This document shows positions 30,930-39,790 of a DNA stretch of 39,790 nucleotides, one piece after another. The notes beneath the pieces were generated by a model, which searched no databases, was not told where the DNA came from, and saw nothing but the letters and a program-made list of their open reading frames with translations. Origin of the DNA: Caulobacter endophyticus (GTDB taxonomy: Bacteria > Pseudomonadota > Alphaproteobacteria > Caulobacterales > Caulobacteraceae); contig NZ_QDKQ01000050.1 in the NCBI RefSeq assembly GCF_003116815.1, positions 1 to 39,790 on the forward strand, read 5' to 3'. A program made the translations under genes and the position numbers. How positions within the stretch are numbered: position 1 is the first letter of the stretch; each line of letters begins with the position of its first letter.

Positions 30930-32768
30930 ATGACCACGATGCACGCCTATCGCACCCATAACTGCGGCGCTCTTCGGGCCAGCGACACCAACGCCAATGT
31001 GCGTCTGTCGGGTTGGATCCACCGCAAGCGCGACCATGGCGGCCTGGTCTTCATCGACCTGCGCGACCACTACGGCCTGACCCAGCTGGTCCTGCATCCC
31101 GAAACCCCCGGCTTCGCCATCGTCGAGCGCCTGCGCGCCGAGAGCGTGATCCGCGTCGACGGCCAGGTCATCGCCCGCGACGCTGCCGTGGTGAACCCGA
31201 ACCTGCCGACCGGCGAGATCGAGATCCGCGTCACCGACGTGGAAGTGCTGTCGACCGCCGACGAACTGCCGCTGCCGGTCTTCGGCGAGCCGGACTATCC
31301 CGAAGAGATCCGCCTCAAGCACCGCTATCTCGACCTGCGCCGTGAGACCCTGCACAAGAACATCGTGCTGCGCTCGCGCGTGATCCAGTCGATCCGCAAC
31401 CGCATGTTCGCCCAGGGCTTCAACGAGTTCCAGACGCCGATCCTGACGGCGTCGTCGCCGGAAGGCGCGCGCGACTTCCTGGTGCCCTCGCGCCTGCATC
31501 CCGAGAAGTTCTACGCCCTGCCGCAGGCGCCCCAGCAGTTCAAGCAGCTGCTGATGGTCTCGGGCTTCGACCGCTACTTCCAGATCGCCCCGTGCTTCCG
31601 CGACGAAGACCTGCGCGCCGACCGTTCGCTGGAATTCTACCAGCTCGACGTCGAGATGAGCTTCGTGACGCAAGAGGACGTGTTCGCGGCCATCGAGCCG
31701 GTCATGCACGGCGTCTTCGAGGAGTTCTCGAACGGCAAGCCGGTGTCGCCGATCAGCGACACCCACACCTTCACCAACGACTTCGGCGCGACGCTCGAGC
31801 ACAAGGGCTTCGAGCGCCTGACCTACGCCCAGTCGATGGCTTGGTACGGCAGCGACAAGCCGGACCTGCGCAACCCGATCAAGATGGCCGACGTCTCCGA
31901 ACACTTCCGTGACGGCGGTTTCGGCCTGTTCGCCAAGATCCTCGGCGCCGACGCCAAGAACGCCATCTGGGCCATCCCGGCCCCGACCGGCGGTTCGCGC
32001 GCCTTCTGCGATCGCATGAACAGCTGGGCCCAGGGCGAAGGCCAGCCGGGCCTTGGCTACGTGTTCTGGTCGGAAGACCAGGGCGGCTGGGGCGGCCCGA
32101 TCGCCAAGAACCTGGGCGAGCCGACCCAGGCGCTGATGGAAAGCCTGGGCCTTGGCCAGGGCGACGCCGCCTTCTTCGTGGCCGGCGATCCGGCCGTGTT
32201 CGCCAAGTTCGCGGGCCTGGCCCGCACCCGCGTGGGCACGGAGCTGAAGCTGGTCGCCGAAGAGCAGTTCAAGTTCTGCTGGATCGTCGACTTCCCGATG
32301 TTCGAGTGGAACGAGGACGAAAAGCGCGTCGACTTCTCGCACAACCCCTTCTCGATGCCGCAGGGCGGCCTGGAAGCCCTGGAAGGCCAGGATCCCCTGA
32401 CCATCCGCGCCTACCAGTACGACATCGTCTGCAACGGCTACGAGCTGTGCTCGGGCGCGATCCGGAACCACAAGCCCGAGATCATGCTCAAGGCCTTCGA
32501 GATCGCCGGCTACGGCCCCGAAGTGGTCGAGGAGCAGTTTGGCGGCATGCTGAACGCCTTCCGCTTCGGCGCCCCGCCGCACGGCGGCCTGGCCCCCGGC
32601 ATCGACCGCATCGTCATGCTGCTGGCCGAGCAGGTCGCCATCCGCGAAGTCATCGCCTTCCCGCTGAACCAGCAGGGCCAGGACCTGCTGATGAACGCGC
32701 CGGCGGGCGTGCTCGACAAGCAGCTCAAGGAACTGCACATCCGCACGGCTCCGCCTATCAAGGTGTAA
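30930..32768 (+). CDS. aspS: Aspartate-tRNA ligase (probably Asp/Asn non-discriminating)
   Basis: AspRS charges tRNA-Asp. The 612-residue bacterial-type class II enzyme has an OB-fold anticodon domain (residues 1-110, [19 protein letters not shown]). Motif 2 is [18 protein letters not shown] near residue 225, a GAD insertion domain lies at about 290-430, and motif 3 is [13 protein letters not shown] near 550. Many alphaproteobacterial AspRS also charge tRNA-Asn, which is corrected by the GatCAB amidotransferase; that is inferred here. The start at 30930 ([13 protein letters not shown]) has only a weak ribosome site; the ATG at 30939 is possible. A clear terminator follows. Confidence 0.96.
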   Translation: MTTMHAYRTHNCGALRASDTNANVRLSGWIHRKRDHGGLVFIDLRDHYGLTQLVLHPETPGFAIVERLRAESVIRVDGQVIARDAAVVNPNLPTGEIEIRVTDVEVLSTADELPLPVFGEPDYPEEIRLKHRYLDLRRETLHKNIVLRSRVIQSIRNRMFAQGFNEFQTPILTASSPEGARDFLVPSRLHPEKFYALPQAPQQFKQLLMVSGFDRYFQIAPCFRDEDLRADRSLEFYQLDVEMSFVTQEDVFAAIEPVMHGVFEEFSNGKPVSPISDTHTFTNDFGATLEHKGFERLTYAQSMAWYGSDKPDLRNPIKMADVSEHFRDGGFGLFAKILGADAKNAIWAIPAPTGGSRAFCDRMNSWAQGEGQPGLGYVFWSEDQGGWGGPIAKNLGEPTQALMESLGLGQGDAAFFVAGDPAVFAKFAGLARTRVGTELKLVAEEQFKFCWIVDFPMFEWNEDEKRVDFSHNPFSMPQGGLEALEGQDPLTIRAYQYDIVCNGYELCSGAIRNHKPEIMLKAFEIAGYGPEVVEEQFGGMLNAFRFGAPPHGGLAPGIDRIVMLLAEQVAIREVIAFPLNQQGQDLLMNAPAGVLDKQLKELHIRTAPPIKV

Positions 32769-32795
32769 GGATCCGGCGGCCAGCGCCTGAAAGGC

Positions 32796-32831
32796 AAAGC
32801 CCTCCGGCCATGCAGCTCGGAGGGCTTTTTC
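32796..32831 (+). terminator. Intrinsic terminator after aspS
   Basis: An 11-bp stem (AAAGCCCTCCG/CGGAGGGCTTT) with an 11-base loop and TTTTT. The upstream A tract gives some function on the other strand too, facing the convergent pentapeptide gene. Confidence 0.9.
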
Positions 32832-32894
32832 GCGTCATGATGCCGCCGACGGCTCGATGCGCCATCTGCGCGACGGGACCAGGCGCTGGGCCGA

Positions 32895-33392
32895 TCAGCG
32901 GCAGCGGGGAATCGACAGGCCGCGCGGCAGCGTCGTCGACGGGTCGCCGCAAGCGCGGTTCAGCTGCGCCTGGGTCAGGCCGCTCGCGCGGTCCATTTCG
33001 GCGCCCGAGAAGTTGACGCCCGACAGGTTGGCGCCGGCGAAGCTGGCCCCCTCCAGATAGGCGCCGACGAAGGTGGCGTTGGTCAGGTCGGTCCTGGCGA
33101 AGCTGGCGCCGCCGAAGACGCCGCCATAGGCGTTGACGTCGCGCAGGTCGCCGCCGGTAAAGCGCGTCCGGCCCATCACCGCCAGCGACAGGTCCGATTG
33201 CCGAAGGCGGGCGCCGGACAGGTTCTTGGCCTTCAGGGTCAGGCCCGACAGGTCGGCCTGGAACAGGTTGCAGCGCGGGCAGTCGGCGCCACGACGGACG
33301 CTGGCGATCTGGCCGGCGTTCTGCGCCAGGGCGGGACCGGCGAGCATCAGGGCCGACAGTGCGGCGGCGGTGAGGAGGGCCAGAGGTTTCAT
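32895..33392 (-). CDS. Exported pentapeptide-repeat protein
   Basis: This 165-residue protein has a signal peptide of about 23 residues ending PALAQ, a short segment with Cys-x2-Cys (ADCPRCNLF), then pentapeptide repeats. The repeats include ADLSG LTLKA KNLSG ARLRQ and ASFAR TDLTN ATFVG AYLEG ASFAG ANLSG VNFSG, which fold into a right-handed quadrilateral beta-helix. The tail has one more Cys pair (RACGD, IPRCR). Role unknown; an envelope location is likely. The ATG at 33392 gives the clean signal peptide; longer frames extend into the intergenic region. It is convergent with aspS. Confidence 0.83.
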   Translation of the reverse strand: MKPLALLTAAALSALMLAGPALAQNAGQIASVRRGADCPRCNLFQADLSGLTLKAKNLSGARLRQSDLSLAVMGRTRFTGGDLRDVNAYGGVFGGASFARTDLTNATFVGAYLEGASFAGANLSGVNFSGAEMDRASGLTQAQLNRACGDPSTTLPRGLSIPRCR

Positions 33393-33469
33393 TTCGGCAC
33401 GCGTCCTGAGCGATGGAAAGGGCGACATACGGGACTTGTCGCGACCACAGCAAGTCCCGCGCCGGAAAC

Positions 33470-36229
33470 TCAGCCGCGCGGAGAGGGCCGTTCGGCCTGG
33501 CCGTTGCAGCTTTCGCAGACCACCAGGCCGCCCTTGCGGCTCAGGGCCACGTCGCCGCAAGCCGGGCAGATGTCGGCCTGGTCGGCGGGCGCGCTGGCCT
33601 TGGCCGCGTCGTCCTTGCGGCGACCGAAGGCGGCGAACACCAGATTGTCGGGCGTGGCGCCGCGCGAGAAGCCCTTGGAGATGAACTTCGAGGCGGGCAG
33701 AGGCGCCGGTTCCTCGGCCTCGTCCTCGACGTCGGCGGACTTGCCGCGGCCCAGGCCGTCGGCGTTGAATTCCTGCGGGTCGCCGTTGGCCAGGTCGTCG
33801 CGGCCCAGATACGAAACCCCGAGCTCGCGGAAGATGTAGTCGAGGATCGACGTCGCCGACTTGATCGAGTCGTTGCCCGTCACCGGCCCGGCCGGCTCGA
33901 ACTTGGTGAAGACGTAGGCGTCGACGAACTCGTCCAGCGGCACGCCGTATTGCAGGCCGATCGAGATCGCGATGGCGAAGTTGTTCATCAACGACCGGAA
34001 GGCGGCGCCTTCCTTGTGCATGTCGATGAAGATCTCGCCGACCTCGCCGTCCTCGTACTCGCCGGTGTGCAGATAGACCTTGTGGCCGCCCACGGCCGCC
34101 TTCTGGATGTAGCCCTTGCGGCGATCGGGCAGCTTGCGGCGCTCGCGCTGGCGCTCGATCACCTTCTCGACCACGCGTTCAGTGATGATCGGCTCGGGAG
34201 TCCTGGAGCGCGGCGCTTCGACCTGAGCTTCGGGCAGGTCGAGGGCGAAGTCGGCGGGCGCGGCGGCGCGCGACAGCTTCAGGGCGCGTACGCCCGCGCG
34301 TGCGGCCGAGGCCTGAAGACGCAGCAGGTCCGCAGGGCGCGCGTCGAACGGCGCGATCAGGGCCAGCGGCTGCGGCGCGCAGGCGAAGGCTTCCACGGCC
34401 GCCGTGAAGGCGATGCGATCGGCCTGGGCCGGGGCCTCGAAGGCGCGCAGCAGATCCTGGATCTCGGCGGGCAGGGCGGGGCAGTCGAACAGGCGGCCGG
34501 ACCCCACCGCGTGCGCCTGGGCTTCGGCGACGGCTTCCGGCGCGAAGCCGGCGAAGGCCAGGGTGTCGAAGGCCGGATCGGCCAGGGCTTCGCGCGAGGC
34601 GCCCAGCACGTCGCCTATGAAGTCGGCGCCGACGATGGCCGGCGCGAAGGCCGCGCGCAGGTCGTGGCCGGCGCGCAAGGCGGCTTCGGCCAGGGCGATC
34701 TCGTGGGCGGTGAATCCGACGGCGGCCAGGGCGCGATGGTCGACGCCGGGGGCCTCTTCCAGCGAGCCGCTGCCCAGGGCGTTCAGGCGCACTGCGTCGA
34801 GGTCAATGTCGATCGATTGCAAGGCAGCCTGAGCGGCGGCGGAAAACTGCGGCACGGCGAAGCCGTCGCTGGTCTCCGAGGTCTGGATCAGGCTCCAGCC
34901 GGCGTCGAGGCCAGGGCGGGCGCCAAGGCGCAGGGCGGTCTCGGAGTCTTCGAAGGAGGCGACCACGCCCGTTCCGCGCAGGCCATGGGCCTGGGCAGCG
35001 GCAATGGAGGCCTTCAGCGTAGCCGCAGCCTCTGCGGCCAGCGGTCCCGTCAGCGCGGCGGCGGAGGCCGCGCGCTCGGCCAGGCCGGCGATGATCCGGT
35101 CGGCCTCGACGGTATAGGCTTCGGCCGGGCCCAGCGCCCCGGCGACCGCAGCGGAAGCGCTCAAGGCCTCGCCAGCGGTCAGCGCCCACAGCGCGGCGGC
35201 GGCGTCGCGTCCGGCGTCCTCGGCGGGAGACAGGCCCTGGGCCAGCAACCAGTCGCCGACGCCAGCGAGGCCAAGCGCGACGCCGCCGTCGGCGGGCCGT
35301 TCGAGTTCAAGGGCTGTGGTCCAGAGGCGCACGGCGTGGCGGAAGCCTGCAGAGTCGAAGCCGTCCTCGTCGAGGAAGGCGGCGGCGTTGACGGCCGCGC
35401 GGGCGCTCGTACCGGTAGCCAGGGCTTCGGCGTCGGTTGGCGACAGGGCCAGGACCACGCCGCCGGTTTCCCAGCTGACGCGGGCGGCAAGGGCGGCGAA
35501 CTCGTCGCCGGCGGCCACGTCGGTGGATTCGGCCAGGGCCAGCAGCAGCGCGATCGGGGCGGGTTCGGCCGGGAAGGTGGAGAAGCCGGGGGCGCCGGCC
35601 AAGGCTACGGCGTCGGCGATGCTGGCGTCGCTGGCGCCGGCGGCCCGGGCCTTCTGGGCGGCGCGGGCCAGGGCGACGTTGCGGGCCGGATCGGCGCAGG
35701 CGCGGGCGTCGCCCTCGCAGCGCAGGACGGCGTCGGTGACGGCCGTCAGGGCCGTTTCCAGCTGAGCGGCGGATTCGCGAGCCAGGCGATCGGCGCGCGC
35801 CTTGCCGACATGCTGTGCGGCGGCGGCCCGGAACTCGATGGCTGAAACGTGCAGAGGCGAGGGCAGGGCGGGCGCCCCCACGGTCGGCGCGGCGATTCCG
35901 GCCATCAGGCTGTCGACGATATCGGCGGCGAAGGCCCGGGCGTCGGCTTCCGAGGCGAAGAGCCCCGCGTTGCGACCGGCGCTGGCCAGGCGGGCGGCGT
36001 AGCGCTCGGGCGCGCCGTCGAGAGCGGATTCGTTGTCGGCCGGGCCTGGCGCGGCGATCGCAGCCCAGTCCAGCCAGGCCTCGACGCGAGCGTCAGGCCA
36101 GCCGATCGGCGCAAGGATTTCCACGAAGCGGTCGGGCCGCTCGATCTCGCGCAGGTCGATTTCCGGCGCTCGGCCGGCGAAAAGTCGTTCAAAGCGCATG
36201 GGCCGATTCCGCGGCGGGTGCTTCGTCAT
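33470..36229 (-). CDS. NrdJ-like protein: class II ribonucleotide reductase remnant with TSCPD domain
   Basis: This 919-residue protein aligns with B12-dependent NrdJ along most of its length by recalled family sequence. [28 protein letters not shown] (split here: [26 protein letters not shown]) lies near residues 280-310. [20 protein letters not shown] lies near 485, followed by [28 protein letters not shown] and [20 protein letters not shown] start the TSCPD domain at about 700-815. A C-terminal zinc ribbon CPACG...CESC is near 888. Active NrdJ has ACNLAS before the first block, where this reads SARAAV. The PTGTIG nucleotide loop reads SFEDSE. No NPCSE is present. It is Ala-rich and shorter than typical NrdJ (about 1,200 residues). 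It is probably a catalytically dead paralogue. The ATG at 36229 follows AGGG; the ATG at 36199 is an alternative. Confidence 0.82.
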   Translation of the reverse strand: MTKHPPRNRPMRFERLFAGRAPEIDLREIERPDRFVEILAPIGWPDARVEAWLDWAAIAAPGPADNESALDGAPERYAARLASAGRNAGLFASEADARAFAADIVDSLMAGIAAPTVGAPALPSPLHVSAIEFRAAAAQHVGKARADRLARESAAQLETALTAVTDAVLRCEGDARACADPARNVALARAAQKARAAGASDASIADAVALAGAPGFSTFPAEPAPIALLLALAESTDVAAGDEFAALAARVSWETGGVVLALSPTDAEALATGTSARAAVNAAAFLDEDGFDSAGFRHAVRLWTTALELERPADGGVALGLAGVGDWLLAQGLSPAEDAGRDAAAALWALTAGEALSASAAVAGALGPAEAYTVEADRIIAGLAERAASAAALTGPLAAEAAATLKASIAAAQAHGLRGTGVVASFEDSETALRLGARPGLDAGWSLIQTSETSDGFAVPQFSAAAQAALQSIDIDLDAVRLNALGSGSLEEAPGVDHRALAAVGFTAHEIALAEAALRAGHDLRAAFAPAIVGADFIGDVLGASREALADPAFDTLAFAGFAPEAVAEAQAHAVGSGRLFDCPALPAEIQDLLRAFEAPAQADRIAFTAAVEAFACAPQPLALIAPFDARPADLLRLQASAARAGVRALKLSRAAAPADFALDLPEAQVEAPRSRTPEPIITERVVEKVIERQRERRKLPDRRKGYIQKAAVGGHKVYLHTGEYEDGEVGEIFIDMHKEGAAFRSLMNNFAIAISIGLQYGVPLDEFVDAYVFTKFEPAGPVTGNDSIKSATSILDYIFRELGVSYLGRDDLANGDPQEFNADGLGRGKSADVEDEAEEPAPLPASKFISKGFSRGATPDNLVFAAFGRRKDDAAKASAPADQADICPACGDVALSRKGGLVVCESCNGQAERPSPRG

Positions 36230-36261
36230 GGTGTCAACCCTAAACCGCTGGTCGGTAACCA

Positions 36262-36309
36262 TCAATAGATGTTGGGTCTGAGCGCGATGCTGTCCACAAC
36301 ATCTTGAAG
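36262..36309. promoter_or_regulatory. Two tandem candidate NrdR boxes
   Basis: TCAATAGATGTTGGGT (36262-36277) and CCACAACATCTTGAAG (36294-36309) each match about 10-11 of 16 positions of the NrdR consensus ACACWATATATWGTGT. The gap between them is 16 bp, which puts them on the same helix face, as is usual for NrdR pairs. They lie 33 bp before the NrdJ-like ATG and about 115 bp before the divergent NDUFA12-type gene. NrdR represses ribonucleotide reductase genes when dATP is plentiful. Confidence 0.6.
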
Positions 36310-36422
36310 CGGTGATCGGCGACGGCTTGGCTGGACGCTGAGGGCGCGGCGACCTATAGTCCGCCCGCTTCGCGCCGCGCTTTTTCGGTCGCGAAGGCCT
36401 TTGCTAGATTGGGTGCCGCGCA

Positions 36423-36818
36423 GTGCTGAAAGCGATCTTCACGTGGTGGAACGGAGCGACCCTGGGTCAGCGCTTCCACATTTCCCGCCGGGGCGTGTTC
36501 GTGGGTAAGGACGAGTACGGCAACCGCTACTTCGAAGCCCGCGACAACAAGGACAGCTATGACGACCGCAAGCGTCGCTGGGTGATCTATGACGGCTACG
36601 CCGAGGCTTCGAAGGTTCCGCCGGACTGGAGCGGCTGGCTGCACTACACCTTCGACGAGCCGCCGACCCAGGCGCCGCTGAAGCGTCGCGCATGGGAGAA
36701 GGACCACCTGCCGAACCTGACCGGCACGGTCCACGCCTGGCGTCCGAAAGGCGCCATCGGCCGCGGCGGCGAACGCGCCGTCGCCACCAGCGACTATCAG
36801 TCCTGGTCGCCGGAATAA
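36423..36818 (+). CDS. NDUFA12-family (NADH:ubiquinone oxidoreductase accessory) protein
   Basis: This 131-residue homologue of the mitochondrial complex I accessory subunit NDUFA12 (B17.2) is common in alphaproteobacteria. Conserved features are FTWWNGATLGQRF at the N-terminus, the aromatic VFVGKDEYGNRYFEAR and RRWVIYDGYAEASKVPPDWS. GWLHYTFDEPP follows, then KDHLPNLTGT. It probably binds the peripheral arm of NADH dehydrogenase. The start is a GTG with a weak GGGTG upstream. Its stop is one base from the next ATG, so it shares a transcript with the DUF2155 gene, a pairing I recall from other alphaproteobacteria. Confidence 0.9.
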   Translation: MLKAIFTWWNGATLGQRFHISRRGVFVGKDEYGNRYFEARDNKDSYDDRKRRWVIYDGYAEASKVPPDWSGWLHYTFDEPPTQAPLKRRAWEKDHLPNLTGTVHAWRPKGAIGRGGERAVATSDYQSWSPE

Positions 36819-36819
36819 G

Positions 36820-37482
36820 ATGAGCTTCAAGCGGCGCAGCCTGCAGGGCGCGGCGATCCTGGTCGCCGCGGTTCCGTTCGCCGTCGGCGCCGCCTGGGCG
36901 CTGCAGGCCGCTCCGCAACAGGCGCGGCCCGTGCAGCAGGCTCCGGCCGCCGCAACGCCGCCAGCGGCCCAGCCCGCGCCGGTCGCCCCGGCGCCCAAGC
37001 CGGTCGTCCAGCAGCAAGCGCCGTCCAACGCCGCCCCGCCGCCCGAACCCGCGCCGCCGCCGGCGGCCGATCCCGTGCCCGCCAAGCCGGTCGCCACGAC
37101 TCCAGCCAAGCCCGCCGAACCCGCCAAGCGCGGACGCTATGGCGTGGCCATCATCCAGGCGCTGGACAAGGTCACGACCGAGACCATGCGGTTCGAGGTG
37201 CCGGTGGGCCAGCCGATCCGCTACAAGACCCTGGTGTTCACCGCTCGGGCCTGCGAGGTCACGGCCGCCGACGAGCTGGCGCCCGACCAGATCGCCTACC
37301 TGACCATCGACACCCAGCCCAAGGCTCTGCCCGGTCGCGCTGCGCCGGCCGGACGCCAGGTGTTCAAGGGTTGGATGTACGCCAGCTCCCCGGGCCTGAA
37401 CCCGCTGGAGCATCCGGTCTATGACGCCTGGCTGATCGCCTGCAAGACGTCGGCCCCGGTCGCAGCCGGCCCCAGCAAGTAG
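36820..37482 (+). CDS. DUF2155 domain protein, exported, proline-rich
   Basis: This 220-residue protein has an N-terminal signal or anchor (about residues 8-28) and a Pro/Ala-rich linker (about 30-105). Its C-terminal DUF2155 domain shows [20 protein letters not shown], a Cys in FTARACEV and the signature [25 protein letters not shown] (in parts: [25 protein letters not shown]). Function is unknown, but it is likely periplasmic. Its last 64 bp overlap the 3' end of aat on the other strand, so the two genes share coding DNA. Confidence 0.88.
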   Translation: MSFKRRSLQGAAILVAAVPFAVGAAWALQAAPQQARPVQQAPAAATPPAAQPAPVAPAPKPVVQQQAPSNAAPPPEPAPPPAADPVPAKPVATTPAKPAEPAKRGRYGVAIIQALDKVTTETMRFEVPVGQPIRYKTLVFTARACEVTAADELAPDQIAYLTIDTQPKALPGRAAPAGRQVFKGWMYASSPGLNPLEHPVYDAWLIACKTSAPVAAGPSK

Positions 37483-38072
37483 AAATCGGCCTGGGCCGTC
37501 AGGGCCTTGGCGAGCCGGCGCTTGTAGTCGGCGCGCGAGATCTCGACCGTGCCGAACTGCGCCAGGTGATCAGTGATGAACTGGGTGTCGAGCAGGCGGT
37601 AGCCGCCGACGTTCAGCCGGCCGACCAGATGCACCAGCGCCACCTTGCTGGCGTCGCGGGCGGTCGAGAACATGCTCTCGCCGAAGAAGGCCCCGCCCAG
37701 CGAGACGCCGTAGAGCCCGCCGACCAGCTCGCCGTCCTGCCAGCACTCGACGCTGTGGGCGCGGCCGGCGGCGTAGAGCATGCCGTACATCTTCTGGATC
37801 GGAGCATTGATCCAGGTCTCCAGGCGGCCCGGGCGCGACGAGGCGCAGGCCTCGACCACGGCGTCGAAGGCGGTGTCGACGCGCAGCTCGAAGGGTTCCG
37901 ATCGCACGGTGCGGGCCAGGCGACGGGGAATGTGCATGGCGTCGAGCGGAAGCACGCCGCGCCATTGGGGATCGATGAGAAAGAGGCGTTCGTCATGGCG
38001 CGCGTCGGCCATGGGGAAGACGCCGCGTTCGTAGCAGGCGACGAGATCGTCGAGGCCGAAGGCGTCGTCCAT
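37419..38072 (-). CDS. aat: Leucyl/phenylalanyl-tRNA-protein transferase
   Basis: Aat adds Leu or Phe from charged tRNA to proteins with N-terminal Arg or Lys, creating N-degrons for the ClpS-ClpAP pathway. The 217-residue protein has GVFPMAD near residue 18, [18 protein letters not shown] and [44 protein letters not shown] and [15 protein letters not shown] are the family blocks. Length and start are standard. It is convergent with DUF2155 and overlaps its 3' end by 64 bp. It lies downstream of accBC, with a hairpin between. Confidence 0.94.
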   Translation of the reverse strand: MDDAFGLDDLVACYERGVFPMADARHDERLFLIDPQWRGVLPLDAMHIPRRLARTVRSEPFELRVDTAFDAVVEACASSRPGRLETWINAPIQKMYGMLYAAGRAHSVECWQDGELVGGLYGVSLGGAFFGESMFSTARDASKVALVHLVGRLNVGGYRLLDTQFITDHLAQFGTVEISRADYKRRLAKALTAQADFYLLGPAATGADVLQAISQAS

Positions 38073-38099
38073 GCGCGTCAGTGGGTTCCGATCGTCTCA

Positions 38100-38127
38100 G
38101 TCGGCCCCGGAGCACTCCGGGGCCGAC
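38100..38127. terminator. Perfect hairpin between accC and aat
   Basis: A 12-bp GC stem (arm GTCGGCCCCGGA, 38100-38111) with a GCAC tetraloop closes the accBC transcript. No T-tract follows on either strand, so efficiency is uncertain and aat may be reached by readthrough. Confidence 0.7.
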
Positions 38128-38139
38128 CAAGATAAGGCC

Positions 38140-39483
38140 TTAGCCCTGCGACTTGATCCAGCGTTCCAGCCAGTGGATGTCGTAGTCGCCGGCCAGGATG
38201 TCGGGCTGCACCAGCAGGTCCTGGAACAGCGGGATCGTGGTCTCGACGCCGCCGACGACCATTTCGCCCAGGCAGCGCTTCAGGCGCGCGATGCACTCGG
38301 CGCGGTCGCGACCGTGGACGATCAGCTTGCCGATCAGGCTGTCGTAGTAGGGCGGGATCGCGTAGCCGGTGTAGATCGCCGAATCCAGGCGCACGCCCAG
38401 GCCGCCGGGCGCGTGGAAGTCCGTCACCGTGCCTGGCGAGGGCGTGAAGGTGCGGGCGTTCTCGGCGTTGATGCGGCATTCGATGGCGTGGCCCTCGAAC
38501 ACGACGTCTGCCTGGGTGAACGACAGCGGCAGGCCCGCGGCGATGCGGATCTGTTCGCGCACCAGGTCGATGCCGGTGATGGCTTCGGTGACCGGGTGCT
38601 CCACCTGCAGGCGGGTGTTCATCTCGATGAAGAAGAACTCGTCGTTCTCCCACAGGAACTCGATGGTGCCGACGCCGAGGTAGCCGATGGCCTTGACCGC
38701 ATCGACGACGATCTTGCCGATCTTGGCGCGACCCTCGGCCGACAGGGCGGGCGAGGGGGCTTCTTCCAGGACCTTCTGGTGACGGCGCTGAAGCGAGCAG
38801 TCGCGTTCGCCCAGGTGAACCACGTTGCCGTGGCTGTCGGCGATGACCTGCAGCTCGATGTGGCGCGGCTTCTGGAGGTAGCGCTCCATGTAGACCGTGT
38901 CGTCGCCGAAGGCGGCGCGGGCCTCGGCGCGGGCGGTGGCGACCGCTTCGGCGAGGTCGTCACGTGTCTGGGCGACCTTCATGCCGCGACCGCCGCCGCC
39001 GGCGGCGGCCTTGATCAGCACCGGGAAGCCGATCTTGTCGGCGGCCGCGAAGGCCTCTTCCTCGGTTGATACGCCGCCGTCCGAGCCGGGAACGACCGGG
39101 ATGCCGGCGTCCTTCACCGCCTGCTTGGCGGTGATCTTGTCGCCCATCATCCGGATGTGTTCCGGCTTGGGGCCGATGAAGGTGAAGCCATGCGCGCCGA
39201 CGATCTCGGCGAAGCGGGCGTTCTCCGACAGGAAGCCGTAGCCGGGGTGGATGCCCTGGGCGCCGGTGATCTCGGCCGCAGCGATGATCGACGGGATGTT
39301 GAGATAGCTCTTGGCCGCCGGTGCGGGGCCGATGCACACGCTCTCGTCGGCCAGGCGCACCCACATCGAGTTGCGGTCGGCCTCGGAGTGGACCGCCACG
39401 GTGGCGATGCCCATTTCCTTGCAGGCGCGGTGAACCCGGAGCGCGATCTCGCCCCGGTTCGCGATGAGGATCTTGTCGAACAT
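38140..39483 (-). CDS. accC: Acetyl-CoA carboxylase, biotin carboxylase subunit
   Basis: AccC carboxylates biotin on AccB using ATP and bicarbonate, the first step of fatty acid synthesis. The 447-residue protein has the N-terminal [33 protein letters not shown] near residue 73 and the glycine-rich ATP loop [11 protein letters not shown] near 161. The active-site [16 protein letters not shown] is near 285. It is full length. Its ATG lies five bases after the accB stop, the standard accBC order, and both must be co-expressed for the complex. Confidence 0.97.
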   Translation of the reverse strand: MFDKILIANRGEIALRVHRACKEMGIATVAVHSEADRNSMWVRLADESVCIGPAPAAKSYLNIPSIIAAAEITGAQGIHPGYGFLSENARFAEIVGAHGFTFIGPKPEHIRMMGDKITAKQAVKDAGIPVVPGSDGGVSTEEEAFAAADKIGFPVLIKAAAGGGGRGMKVAQTRDDLAEAVATARAEARAAFGDDTVYMERYLQKPRHIELQVIADSHGNVVHLGERDCSLQRRHQKVLEEAPSPALSAEGRAKIGKIVVDAVKAIGYLGVGTIEFLWENDEFFFIEMNTRLQVEHPVTEAITGIDLVREQIRIAAGLPLSFTQADVVFEGHAIECRINAENARTFTPSPGTVTDFHAPGGLGVRLDSAIYTGYAIPPYYDSLIGKLIVHGRDRAECIARLKRCLGEMVVGGVETTIPLFQDLLVQPDILAGDYDIHWLERWIKSQG

Positions 39484-39488
39484 GGCGC

Positions 39489-39790
39489 TTACTCGATGAC
39501 GACGAGCGGCTCGCCGAACTCGACGGGCTGGGCGTCGGCGACCAGGATCTCGACGATCTTGCCGGCCTTGGGGGCGGCGATCGGGTTCATGGTCTTCATG
39601 GCTTCGACGATCAGCAGGGTCTGGCCGGCCGAGACGGTGTCGCCCACCTTGATGAAGGCGTCGGCGCCGGGCTGCGGCGAGAGGTAGGCGGTGCCGACCA
39701 TCGGCGACTTCACGGCGTCGCCGCGAATGGCGGCCGGGGCCGGCGCGGCCGCGGGGGCCTCGGCGGCGGGCGCGGCGGCCGGAGCCGGGG
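39489..39790 (-). CDS. accB: Biotin carboxyl carrier protein of acetyl-CoA carboxylase (5' end outside window)
   Basis: AccB carries the biotin that moves CO2 from AccC to the transferase. About 100 C-terminal residues are present. The biotinyl domain begins [16 protein letters not shown] and contains the target lysine in EAMKTMN. The end GEPLVVIE is typical. Before it is an Ala/Pro-rich linker read to the window edge. The start codon lies beyond 39790; a GTG at 39713 is internal and not the start. Confidence 0.95.
   Translation of the reverse strand, partial: PAPAAAPAAEAPAAAPAPAAIRGDAVKSPMVGTAYLSPQPGADAFIKVGDTVSAGQTLLIVEAMKTMNPIAAPKAGKIVEILVADAQPVEFGEPLVVIE

Noticed and set aside
30750..32738. 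662-codon minus-strand frame opposite aspS
   Set aside because: Antisense shadow; aspS has all class II synthetase motifs.
33413..35845. 810-codon plus-strand frame opposite the NrdJ-like gene
   Set aside because: Gly/Gln/Arg-rich shadow frame without motifs; the minus strand encodes recognisable TSCPD and zinc-ribbon sequences over the same DNA.

Overview
The window is a chromosomal segment of an alphaproteobacterium, almost certainly a Caulobacter species. It has high GC content with strongly GC-biased third codon positions. The order lpxC-bamD-recN, parE, glnBA, a tRNA-Leu, tig-clpP-cicA-clpX and aspS matches my memory of the Caulobacter crescentus chromosome. Most of the content is core housekeeping rather than a mobile island. 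The only mobile-element trace is the last 37 codons of a transposase at the left edge, beside a palindromic intergenic repeat that recurs elsewhere in the window.

Region by region. 1-1.8 kb: transposase tail, a PuuD-like membrane protein and a squalene/phytoene-synthase-like protein. 1.8-8 kb: a secreted S9 peptidase on the minus strand, then lpxC (lipid A), bamD (outer membrane assembly) and recN (DNA repair) on the plus strand. 8-16.5 kb: parE on the minus strand, small proteins, a GNAT acetyltransferase, two overlapping exported amidohydrolases (one without its metal ligands), a Kazal-type lipoprotein, a small monooxygenase and rsgA. 17-24 kb: glnB-glnA with a candidate sigma-54 promoter. 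This is followed by a three-gene run (thiolase-like protein, histidine phosphatase, NAD(P)HX repair enzyme) and metA, whose leader folds like a SAM-I-clan riboswitch. 24-30 kb: tRNA-Leu(UAG), then the protein quality-control cluster tig, clpP, an exported LTxxQ-like protein, cicA and clpX. 30-33 kb: a gene-free kilobase with three repeat elements, then aspS. 33-39.8 kb: a pentapeptide-repeat protein, a large NrdJ-like protein, an NDUFA12-family protein, a DUF2155 protein, aat, accC and the 3' part of accB.

The most unusual item is the 919-residue minus-strand protein at 33470-36229. It aligns from memory along most of the length of class II (B12-dependent) ribonucleotide reductase NrdJ. The catalytic cysteines and nucleotide-binding motifs are gone, while the C-terminal TSCPD domain and zinc ribbon remain well conserved. 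Two candidate NrdR operators lie just upstream with the 16-bp gap typical of NrdR-regulated promoters. A reductase-derived pseudoenzyme still under reductase control is the best candidate here for an undescribed system. The second strongest lead is the four-helix metA leader, which keeps the AA/U internal loop that contacts S-adenosylmethionine in SAM-I RNAs.
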